A DNA stretch of 64,000 nucleotides from contig VFIW01000144.1 of assembly GCA_006386115.1 (NCBI GenBank), forward strand, positions 1-64,000, read 5' to 3'. The stretch is from Globisporangium splendens. Lineage: Eukaryota > Oomycota > Peronosporomycetes > Pythiales > Pythiaceae. A model generated the notes under the pieces. The model was not told where the DNA came from. It saw only the letters and a program-made list of their open reading frames with translations, and ran no database searches. Of the stretch, positions 19,801-29,359 are shown piece by piece (within the stretch, counting starts at the first letter, position 1; every line of letters starts with the position of its first letter). The position numbers were made by a program, and so were the translations under genes.

Positions 19801-22800
19801 GTTTGTGAGCACGTCTACTTTGTGAACGAAATCACCGCAAAGTTGCAATCAAGTCTCAGTGGTGAAATTCATCTGGGACAGCTTATCGGCGTCCAGAGGA
19901 TCAGTGCTACTTTGCCGAAGCAGCGAGAGTTGGGAAAGTGGGATTGGGAGCTTCCCAACTTCCGTTTCTGCCAGCCTCAAAACATGTATTGCTCGGTCGG
20001 CGAAGTGATCGAGATCCCAATCGCCCCTGTTTTTCGTGACCAAATGCTCGCATGGCACTCCCAGGATCTGGTATCACTTTGCCGAGTCATCAAGCCTGCA
20101 CGTTACGAACCAGTGCTTGAACAAGTTTCCTCAACGATCGACGTTGTGAAGAACAAGGATGGGGTTCCTGTTCTCTTCAGTATCGTAGCCCCTACCAGCG
20201 GTCAATACGCATTTTACGTTCGTCCATTGGCTCTCAAATTTCCTATCACCGTGGTAGGTAAGAAGAACAGCGCACTCCCGATCCAAGGCGACGTCCTCAT
20301 TCTGAAGCAACAACTGCTGTTGTCTAGTCCTTGTCGTCCGCTGACAATTCTGTCGCAAGAGATCAAACGTGAGGGTGAATCGAAGCAACCTGTTTTGGAA
20401 ATTCAGCTGAAGAACTTTTCGGAAGAATCGACACACGTGATTGTGACGTTCAGGCAGTTCCTGGATGCTGAAGGGAAGAGCATTGACCAAGTCGTGAGCG
20501 GAAACGGTCTGCAGAGTACTTCCAAGTCTGGATTTCGCTTGCCGGATTTGATGCTTGATGTTTCACTTCTCGAGAACGAGTTTCTGAAGAAGCGAAAGAT
20601 CAGTGATGAATACAAGTATATCCTCGAGCGCCGTTTACTCGCGCAGTCCAACCCAAGCTCACTTCTTTATCTCGGTTCACCGATTGTACCAAAGCCGTCG
20701 CTTCTGCAGAATCCGCACGAAGTGAACAGTACAGACATGGAAGAAGTCGTCATGGGTAAAGGCGAGAAAGTTCGCGGAATGAAGGATGCGAAACGTGTAG
20801 GCTTATGCAAAGGAGGAGCAGCGAGACATCGAATATTGTCTTCAGATGACCCAACCGTTGGATTACCCAGTGTTTCGTTTCTCGCGCAAAGATCGCAAAT
20901 ATTGATGTCCAAGTTGCCTGCCGACGGACTGGTTCGTGTCGATTTGAAGGAGCTCGACTTTTTCTCAGACAAATTGGACACAAGCGAAGGTTCTTTCGAA
21001 GTGGTCGTGCTGGCTATCGATTACGATCGCAGACAAGTGTGCTCCAATGAATCAGCGATGACGTTGGCTACTGACCCACACAAGATGGCTGCTATCCACA
21101 AGCGCGACGTCAGACTCTCCGAGGATGAAGCATTGGACCACACGAAGCACTATTCGCAGAAACAACTCCACGAAGTGGTGTTAGCTGGTGAGACACGGGT
21201 GTTACCTCGGTCGAGTTCGACAAAGTACGCTCTCTACGAGAGTATCGACGATGCTTTGGATCTGTGGAACACGCTGTGCAATGATGCTGACCTACGGGAG
21301 CTGACTGAGCGGCTTCGTGAATGGCCGACCATGAACCTGCAGTCGAAGCACAAGTTCTACTATGCGAACTTGTCGGATGACCTGAATGTGTTCCTCTATC
21401 GGAAAGACAACTCGTTCTTTGAGCAGTTCATCAAGCCTCTCGTGGGAGCGAAGATTAGCAAGTCGTTAATTGACCACTATCTGCTGGGAGACGAAGCTGC
21501 GATCCGGAAGCTGTACTTAGCTCCAGGGGTGTTCCAGGAACTAAGTGTGGTCGAGAAGCTGTTGATTGTAGAGCGAATCTCCTCTGTGCGCGATGTCAAG
21601 CGAATCTGCGAGCGAGTGTGTCTCGATATCGAGACTGCGACAGATCCGAATAAACTCGTGGGGCTTTTCGAGTCGGTGTTATCGCAAGGTGCAGTCAAAC
21701 CGTCGGAGAGACCAGAAGAATCTCTTGTGGACTATGAATGTGACGAAGAGTCTTTCAAACCTTTTGAGTCATGTCCTGGCGGATCGGGATTTGCGTTTGG
21801 GGGCGCTCCTATTGTATCCACCACTTGTGCAGCAATGCCGAAGTCTTTTTCACGTAAAAGGATGGAAATGCAGATTTTGTCACGAAGTTCTGCTGGGATC
21901 GAAATCGGGAATACCGAAGATAGCGACGATGACTTTGGGGTCGTGAGTATCAGCAGCGACGAAGGCGACAGCGAAGACGATGGTGACGGAATGAATACCG
22001 ACAAAGAAGACGAACTGAAGCAGAAGGCTGCCAAAAAGAAAAGAGAAGTGCCGTACATCCCACCAGGAAAAGTTCGCATGCTGCAAGAGAAGCGATTCTA
22101 CGCCAAGCAGCGCCCGCATCTCGACGGGAGGAACAACTTTTGGAAAGCCTACGCAGAGCATATCTTGCACGTAAAGACATCGCATTCTAGCAGTGACAAC
22201 GCGCGCTTTTTAAGCGCATACTTCCCGGAGGCATTGCTGTCATTAAACGAAGGACTACTGGCACTTGCAGTCTTGGATTTACCGATCATACCGACAGCGT
22301 CGACGGAGGTCCGTATCGTGTCGCCTGCTGGTACGCAAGTGGAGCTGTGTCCAACTCGCGACGTGATTCTGTACCATCAAAACATCGAGCCTGGAGAGTG
22401 CGCAGAAGATCCCAACTCGAACCTGATTCTGAAACAAAAGATTGTTCGCTATAACGAGAGCCGAGGATACGCAAGTCGTGCGAGTGAAGCCAGGGCGGTG
22501 CTGGAGCTTGTCATCGGCAGCATATACACTTGCGTAGTGGATGCAAGCAATGTTGGATCTTCTCAGCTCTCCAGTGTGAACTTGCTGATGCAAATCCCCG
22601 AAGGAGCAATTCCACTGTTTGAATCGAGTTTTTTCACAAAGAACCACGTGATCGACATCCCACCAAATCATACGGCGACGCACACCGTCGACTTCTATTT
22701 CCCGGAGGCGGGCACATTTAGTCACTATCCTGCTCATGCTTCCCTGGGTGGAAAGATTGTGGCCTGGACAGCCACGAGAGCGTCCCTCGAGGTGTTGCAG

Positions 22801-24456
22801 AAGCCGACTCGAGTCGATTTGACCTCATGGAGTGACGTATCGGCGCGGGGATCGTTAGACGATGTGCTGAGCTATCTTTCAAGCCAGAAGAAGGTGCTCA
22901 GTATTGACTTGTCGCCGCTGGGCTGGCGTTGCCAGGGAGACGAATCGTTCTACCGTGGCTTGACTGGATTTCTTCGAGAGAAAATGATTTTCAACGAGAG
23001 TGTCTGGAAGTACGCGCTTCGGTATGGCGATGTCGTGGGTACACAAGAGTTGCTGGCGAGCTCGACGCGTCTGATGCAAAGCGTTGGAATGGGTATCGAA
23101 ACGTCGTTCGTCTCTGCGATGGAACTGTACCACTACGAGCGATACATCAAATCTCTGAGCAATGGGTTCGACCACTCCGAGTTCGGCCCCTTCCTACATC
23201 GACGCGTTCACAAAGTCACGGCGGGTACTGTCGCCTCGAGCGCCAGCTCTGGGAAAGGAGCTCGAATTCTGAACAAGAAGGCTCGTGATTTCTACACTGC
23301 TTTGTGCCAGCGATTGGGACATTTTGCAACCCTGGATGGCCAGCCGCTGCTCGTGCTGACGTACTTTATGCTTCTCTTCCATCGCATGGAGGACGCCGTC
23401 TCTGTATTTGCGCGTCTCCAAGCACTCCCAGCGTCGAAGCGGAGCGCCGTCGAAGGCACCGTGCAGTACGATTATGTTGACTCGTATTTGGATTTGTTCC
23501 GGGACCACAGAGACGGAAACACGTTTGCAGTAGCGCGTCGCAACGTATGGAAGTACGAGAAACACCCGTATGCACGATGGCGAGAACGGTTTGTGTGTTT
23601 GGGAGATTATATCGCTGAGTTTGACCAGTTTGAAGAGAAGAAGAAGCTTCAGGCTGCAGAAGACTCGACTCGAGCCGATATGCCTGTCAGTGACACGCTC
23701 GAAAGCGCTCCAGTCACTACAACCCTCCAAGTCAAGTTGGATGCCATCATAAGCGGCAACGAAGTGCACTTGACGTCGCAGCTCGTGAGTAAGTGCGACA
23801 TCTCGTTCTACCCGATCGACATCGAGTTTATGTTTTCAACGGAGCCTTTCGATACGTTTTCGGACTCGGCTAGTTCCACCAGCTCCAGTTTGTTGTTGAT
23901 CCAGCCGAGAAGCTTCATCACAGTCGATCTTGAGCCAGCACAAGGCGAAAGCTCGGTCTCAAAAACAGTCGTCCAGATCCCGGACACGCTAGCAGATCAG
24001 CAAATGATGATCCGCATTCGTGAGCAAACCGAGACGCGCGAGATCGAGACCGTTGCAGCTCCGATTGACTTGACGCGCTCGTACTTCAATTCGACCTTGC
24101 ATGTGGAAGTGATGAAGCAAAGCGGCATCCTGCAGGTGTTCCACAAGGGACTGCCTGTGTCCAAGTGCTACGTCAAGGTGTACGCGAAAGTGTCGTCGTC
24201 ATCGACGGGGGCAACTTTAGGTGGCCGCAGCAGTTCGGGAAAGTCGCAGTTTTACAAGGACGGGTACACGGACGTGCTCGGGAAGTTCGACTACGCTGGC
24301 GTGAACGGCGACCTGATCGAGCGCGTGGAGAAGTTTTCGATCTTGACCTCGCACGCCAAGTTCGGGACGAGCGTCCAGCAAGCCGACCCTCCCGTGCTCG
24401 CGACGACGCTCGGCGATTTCCAGCACCAGGAGATGCACGACACGCTGTTGTACTAA
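16847..24456 (+). CDS. Very large alpha-2-macroglobulin-like protein, right copy (spliced)
   Basis: Exons 16847-17260, 17380-17495, 17594-17848 and 17925-24456; 2438 residues. All introns are GT-AG (119, 98 and 76 bp) and the frame closes at each. The protein matches the left copy apart from the block at about residues 1525-1594 (here containing PGGSGFAFGGAP) and a handful of substitutions: Val to Ile in NAEIEVV, His to Tyr and Ser to Ala near TKYALYE/CNDADL, Ser to Leu and His to Tyr in ANLSDDLNVFLYRK, and Asp to Gly in the acidic run. Exon 1 encodes a helical N-terminus (DLQARYCHKKAARLQQRLLL). Both copies are intact, so both could be expressed. Family assignment carries the same caution as for the left copy. 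Confidence 0.8.
21714..21921 (+). other. Divergent block in the right gene copy (208 bp)
   Basis: Counterpart of 11083-11344. It starts directly after the codons for PSERP and ends just before the SDDDFG codons. It is more acidic and Cys-containing at its start (DYECDEES) than the left version. In frame, no stop. Confidence 0.9.
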
Positions 24457-24487
24457 GCGAGTGGATTTGAGTAAAGAAAAAGTGTGT

Positions 24488-25285
24488 ACGCAGCGAGACT
24501 GTTGTAATTGCATCATCAAGTAGCTGTGGAGACAACTAGAAATATGTGTAGTGTTCAGTATGAGCTTGAACTTTTCGACCTCTGCTGCCGCCGAGAGTCC
24601 ACTCGCTAATCATCACCACGAAGCTTTGCGATTTTTCCAGCATGAACTGCGATCTGTTTGATTCCAGTGCTGCAGGGTGAAGTACGCGTGACTGAGTGGG
24701 CATCCGGTTTCGTACCTCGATTGTTGTGTTTGGGCGGTGGAGTGCGATTCAAAGACATGCGTTGCGGCCGTGCCTGAGCGTTATTCATGTCGATGCTGCC
24801 ATGGATACCCAGTCTCAAGCGTCATCTGCACACGAACCTGTCGAACTGAATGCCATCGTACCATGCGCCATAGTGAAGCGTCCGCGCACAGCGGCTTTCT
24901 CTCCTGTTCTTTGTGCTCGTTCGCTGCTTCTTGTGTTGATCTGGGATCAGATTCATCTGCAGCGAAAAGAGAGCGGGGGTACGATTAGAGAAGGCAAAGA
25001 ATGTGGCCCGAAGGTAGCCCAGAAAAACGCAAAACAGTGGAACTGACATGCATCGCAACCGCTATTGCAACTCGAGCATTGTTTATCTACTTTCAACAAT
25101 CGATCTCATTTTCTATTATTGCTTACTATAACTCCCTAAACATGATACACAAAAAGACTATCTTGAGATGTAGCAAAACCGCACACGCACAGAAATAATC
25201 AACCCTCTGTGTTAGGCAGATACGCGGCAGAAAACAGAAAGCTGCACGCCGCAGTGTCCGCGTCTCTGGAACTGGTCTCCATCGC
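24488..25285. other. Intergenic region, no gene recognised
   Basis: Between the right arm and the QSOX promoter. Open frames of about 80-115 codons occur but overlap each other in several frames and match nothing known. Confidence 0.45.
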
Positions 25286-25304
25286 GCTCATTCTCTCTCA
25301 TTTC
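25286..25304 (+). promoter_or_regulatory. Oomycete initiator-like element of the QSOX gene
   Basis: GCTCATTCTCTCTCATTTC: the first seven bases match the oomycete initiator core GCTCATT and a TCATTTC follows. It lies about 46-64 bp before the ATG at 25350. Confidence 0.5.
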
Positions 25305-25349
25305 GACACTCACACGACCAGCAGACAGAGACACAGTCGCAGCACCCCC

Positions 25350-26861
25350 ATGCGCTCCTCCCAGCACTCGCTCGTCATCGCAGCGGTATGCCTCTTCCTG
25401 TCGAGCCTCGCGGCCGTCGCGCACGCGCGGTTCCGCGACAACACACCGCTCTTTGAAGACTCGTTCCTGGTGCGCAACCTGGGCGCGAGCAACTGGGACG
25501 AGATGGTCAACGCCACGGATGACGTCTGGATCGTCGACTTCTATTCGCCGTGGTGCCCGCACTGCCGCGATTTCGCCCCCGAGTGGGAAAAAGTGGCGGC
25601 ATTTTACGCCGAGAGCACCAAGGTGCACGTCGGCGCCGTCGACTGCACCAAGCAGGATGCGATCTGCACGCGCGAGAAGATCTACGCGTACCCGGCCGTG
25701 AAGCTCTTCCATGTGCCACGTGACGGGGAGGCCAAGAAGTTTATCACGAACGGCGCCAAGTACATGAAGGGCGTCGTGAAATGGGTCGAGGCGTCACTGT
25801 TCGAACAAAGCATGCAGTCCGGTATCGACACCGACACGATCGACGAGCAGATCGCGATCATCACGAACGACCGCGTCAAGGACGAGGCCGGTGGCGACCC
25901 GCATGGGAAGCTGAAAGAGCAATCGCTCACGATGAAGTACACGCGTCTGCGCGATGCCGGCGCCGCGGCTGTGTTCACGCTCGAAAGCGGACTCTTCATG
26001 GGCACCGACATGCTGGATGGCGAGCGGTACAATGCGGCGTTGCAATGGATTGATGCGCTCGCAGCGTCGTTTCCGCTTGAAGTGAATCGCGCGGCGTTTG
26101 CCAACCTCGCCGAGGCTGCGCGCCGCCGTGAGAGTTGGGACAAGACGTCCTGGACCAGTCTGATTGCGAAATGGAAAGACATCTCGCGCCGCATGACGTT
26201 CCCAAAGAATCTGCTTGCGTCCAACGAAGAAGATGGATGGGCGAGTTGCGGCACGTACACGTGCGGTCTCTGGACGCTCTTCCACAGCATGAGCGCGAGT
26301 GTCGACGCCGAGAGGCCGACGAAAGACTCGGGGTTGCCGACGCTGAAGCCGAGCCAAGTGGCCGCGGCGATTCGCGTGTTCGTAATGCACTTCTTTGGGT
26401 GTGAGAACTGCGTCAAGCATTTCTTGGCCGCGAACCCACCGAGCGTGATCGACGAGCTCGCGAAATCTGACGCCGCGGGGTCCCAGAAGGTCATCATGTG
26501 GGTCTGGCGCATGCACAACAAGGTCAACAAGGTGCTCAAGAAAGGATTCTGGCCGCTTGTGCGCGAATGTCCGATTTGTTATGCCGACAACGTCCAAGTG
26601 CCGTCGTTCGACCCTGCGACGTTGCACGAAGACGCCATCGCGGCGTTTGTCAAGAGCGTCTACGGTCACAAGGAGACCGACGTGTTCGCGATGAACTACC
26701 AGACCAACGGGCTTTCGGCCGTGCTCGAGTCCTCCTTAGAAGGATTCGGTTCAGTGCTTGCTGGTGGCACGTTCTTTATCGTGTGCGGCATCGTAGCCAA
26801 AACCCATGGCCCCCGACTGATGGAGTTCCAGCGCACCTTCGGACGCCAGCATACCGCATAA
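25350..26861 (+). CDS. QSOX: Quiescin-type sulfhydryl oxidase (QSOX-like)
   Basis: Intronless, 503 residues. A flavoenzyme that makes disulfides in secretory proteins, passing electrons from a thioredoxin domain to an Erv domain and then to oxygen. Seen: signal peptide (residues 1 to about 26), thioredoxin domain with WCPHC, a second domain without a CxxC, then the Erv/ALR domain with FGCENC, the FAD-binding WRMHNKVN and a CPIC pair, and a C-terminal membrane helix (GTFFIVCGIVA) before the basic tail. Length and order match membrane-anchored plant and protist QSOX. The frame is open upstream of the ATG at 25350, but only from there does a clean signal peptide begin. Likely ER/Golgi lumenal. 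Confidence 0.92.
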   Translation: MRSSQHSLVIAAVCLFLSSLAAVAHARFRDNTPLFEDSFLVRNLGASNWDEMVNATDDVWIVDFYSPWCPHCRDFAPEWEKVAAFYAESTKVHVGAVDCTKQDAICTREKIYAYPAVKLFHVPRDGEAKKFITNGAKYMKGVVKWVEASLFEQSMQSGIDTDTIDEQIAIITNDRVKDEAGGDPHGKLKEQSLTMKYTRLRDAGAAAVFTLESGLFMGTDMLDGERYNAALQWIDALAASFPLEVNRAAFANLAEAARRRESWDKTSWTSLIAKWKDISRRMTFPKNLLASNEEDGWASCGTYTCGLWTLFHSMSASVDAERPTKDSGLPTLKPSQVAAAIRVFVMHFFGCENCVKHFLAANPPSVIDELAKSDAAGSQKVIMWVWRMHNKVNKVLKKGFWPLVRECPICYADNVQVPSFDPATLHEDAIAAFVKSVYGHKETDVFAMNYQTNGLSAVLESSLEGFGSVLAGGTFFIVCGIVAKTHGPRLMEFQRTFGRQHTA

Positions 26862-27037
26862 ACGATTTTGACAACAAAGGAAATAGGTGAGCGCCCACAC
26901 TCAGCCATGTCCGAGGATAGACAAACTGACTAATGCCGCTTTGTTCTGTAGCTATTGGAGAAAGGACACTCTATTTTGTAATAAAATCAGTATTTGAAAG
27001 TGCGTAAAATGCGCTGCTGCGACAAGTTCAGTCAGGC

Positions 27038-29331
27038 TCAGCATTTCCGCTTGTCTTGGAATTGGCGCTGCAGCACTGATAGCTTGGCGTCCGACCACGG
27101 GGTTCCAATGTCGATGTCGGGTTGAGGCAGCTTCGGGATCTCAAAGCGAGCACGCCTCCCTAATGCGTCGTCTATGATCGCGTTAAGATCTGCTCCTTTC
27201 ATGCCAGATGGAGAGCTACTGCCATTCGTCGCGTGCAGCCCATGATTGTTGTTGGCTGCGATACTAGCGTGCGGGCTCGGAAGTTTCCGTCTGAGCTACT
27301 CGCGCCAAGCGGTTTAGATTTCTTTGACATCTTTGCGACTGAGGTCCAGTCCGGAAGCGAGTTCAGGACGCCTGCGTCACTCGCCAACTGCCATTTCATG
27401 CGCAGCGCACTCAGTTCACTGTTGAGTTTCTTGACTTCCTTCTGGGACGTCGCGCGCGTCCAATCGAGTTTGTTGCGCACGTCGATGAACTTTTCGTCCA
27501 TGAGTCGCAACTGGTCTTCCAGGATCTTCGCACCTTGCTCGAGCTCTTGGATTTGCTGGTCCTTGACCGTGTTCTTCTTTTGCAGCATGACGCTTTTCTC
27601 TTTGCATTCCGTCAACTCTTTCTCCAGCCGCCGCTGCGCATCCATCGCTTTAGTCTTTGCTGCTGCCTCGTGCTTCAAGTGCACCATGAGTTTCTCGATA
27701 TGTTCCGACAACGCGACGATTTTCTCGCTCGACTCCTTGTAATTGGCTTCGCATTTCTGGCGCAACTCCTTTTCCACGCGCTCTCGACTCACCACGTCCA
27801 CCATTTTGACTTTCAACCCTTCGAATTCATTCCGACCATTCATCGCCGTCTGCAATTCACGCTCCAGATACTCGCATTGGTCTTGCAGTCGTTTATTTCG
27901 ACTTCGACAAAGTCGGAGCTCGCGTTCGAGGCGTCCGATACTTCCGAGTCCGTCGAGTGCAGAAAACGAACCAACGCTCGCCAGGTGAACCGATTGCTCT
28001 TTCTCACCGCCTCCTCCTCCATTGCCGTCCTCGGTCTCCGTTTCAGCACCGCCGATAGAACTCGAGTCCGACGGTGTTCCAGAAACGCCACTCAGGAGCC
28101 ATTCGTGCTCTAATGCCTTCAGTCGCAGACGCACGAGTTCATCGAGTCGCACATGCTGGTACAGACTCCCATCGACATCGCTCCCAGCGATTCCTTTTAA
28201 CAGGACGAGTCGCACGTCCCTGACCTCATTGCGTAGCTCCTGCCACTGGATCCGGAGTTGTTCGTGTTTTTCTGCCAGCACCATATTCTTTTCGCCTTGG
28301 GCTACGAGCTCCTCTGACTTGTGAAAAATCTGTTGCTGCAGATCCCGCAGAGTTCCTGCTGCCGCTGGACCCGGTTTTGCGCTCCCGCCACAAGTCAATG
28401 ACAACGAACTGACCTCTTCTTCGAGTCTACGCACCTGTTGGTTCAACTGAGCGATGACTTCCTCTTTTTCAACAACTTGCTGCTCTGACTGGCGCAGTTG
28501 TGCATCTTGAGCCTGCTCGTTCACTTGCTTGTCGTGGGAAATTGCCTGAAGGCTCAGTTGCTTCTTTAAAGCGGCGATCTCGGCTTGCGAGTCTTGAAGT
28601 TGCTGACTTTGCTGCTGCGATTGTGTCTCGAGGTCCGAGCGTCGCTGCTCCAAGTCTTGTTTCTCGCTCTGAGTCAGATGGAACGCAGTGTGGAGGGTGT
28701 TGTATTCACTCGTCAGCTGCCTGAAGCGCTCGTTACTCTCATTGATCTGTTTCTGTGGCTCTGCGACCATCTCTTCGTTGGACTGATGCGAGACTTTTTC
28801 TTTCTCGAGCTCTTCCAAGTCACTCACCAGCTCGCTCGTGTAGCTTTTCACACTTTCTTCCAGCTGCACCACTTTTTCTTCCAGCTGCACCACTTTTTCT
28901 TCCAGCTCCTTTTTCTCCGCATCCCATTGCTCTTCCAATTCTCGCTTGCTAGTCTCTAGTTGCTCGTACGCCACTCGCCACTGCTCATTTTCTTCACGAT
29001 ACGCGTCGTTTGCCTGCATCAACTCGGCAAACTTCAGCTTTCCTGTTCAATGGCGATCTGCATCTGGGCTTTTTCATTTGCATGCTGTCTGTACAAGCCA
29101 TCGTTTGCCTCTTTCAGCTGCTCCACTTCTTCCTCTAGCGCTTTGAGTCGTTCCTGCGTCATGTCCGGCGAATGTGAGCTAGAAGGGAGCTCCTCCAAGT
29201 GCCTTCATCGACTCACAATGTAACCAAGTTATCCTGTTGGGGGATGTAGGAGCGCTGAAGCATGCTGATCTATAAGTACGAGAAGCCCAACAAACCTGCA
29301 GCATCGTGATTTCATCGCTTCCCTTGCTCAT
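27038..29331 (-). CDS. Long coiled-coil protein with two apparent frameshifts
   Basis: No family recognised. Proposed exons: 29331-29296, 29254-29217 and 29178-27038, with tiny GT-AG introns of 41 and 38 bp. The product would be about 740 residues, nearly all heptad coiled coil rich in Gln, Glu and Lys, with one Ser/Gly/Glu break. The frame is broken twice: near 29039-29041 and near 27284-27286. At each site the plus strand has TTT, and one extra T would rejoin the frames (giving QEKLKF and DGKLPS). Without the second repair the protein ends at 27199 with an unnatural tail; with it, a coherent C-terminus (ADLNAIIDDALGRR, PQPDIDIGTPW) runs to 27038. Either base-calling error or a decaying gene. 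The start lies only 28 bp beyond the JMJD4 stop. Confidence 0.7.
28854..28906 (-). repeat. 21-bp tandem repeat encoding one coiled-coil heptad
   Basis: A 21 bp unit containing CTTCCAGCTGCACCACTTTT is repeated twice and begun a third time, giving repeated KVVQLEE in the protein. One unit equals exactly one heptad, so copy-number change would preserve the coiled-coil register. Confidence 0.85.
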
Positions 29332-29359
29332 TGGTATATTTAGTGTCACTGACCGTTTA

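Larger units (their letters stand above)
16620..24487. repeat. Right arm of the giant inverted duplication
   Basis: Reverse complement of 8517-16438, 7868 bp. Identity stops at 24487, 31 bp past the stop codon, exactly mirroring the left side. Single-base differences that I could locate lie mainly between about 21220 and 22000, around the divergent block; only two (19792 and 19953) were noticed elsewhere. Confidence 0.97.

Noticed and set aside
8517..24487. Inverted duplication as a pure assembly fold-back artefact
   Set aside because: The arms differ by a 54 bp length change, a divergent coding block and several substitutions, all preserving both reading frames. A simple fold-back copy would be identical. 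Joined alleles remain possible and are noted in the finding.
24596..24612. Third copy end of the duplicated unit (TCCACTCGCTAA just outside the right arm)
   Set aside because: Only about ten bases match the 3' end of the arm, with no continued similarity; chance cannot be excluded.
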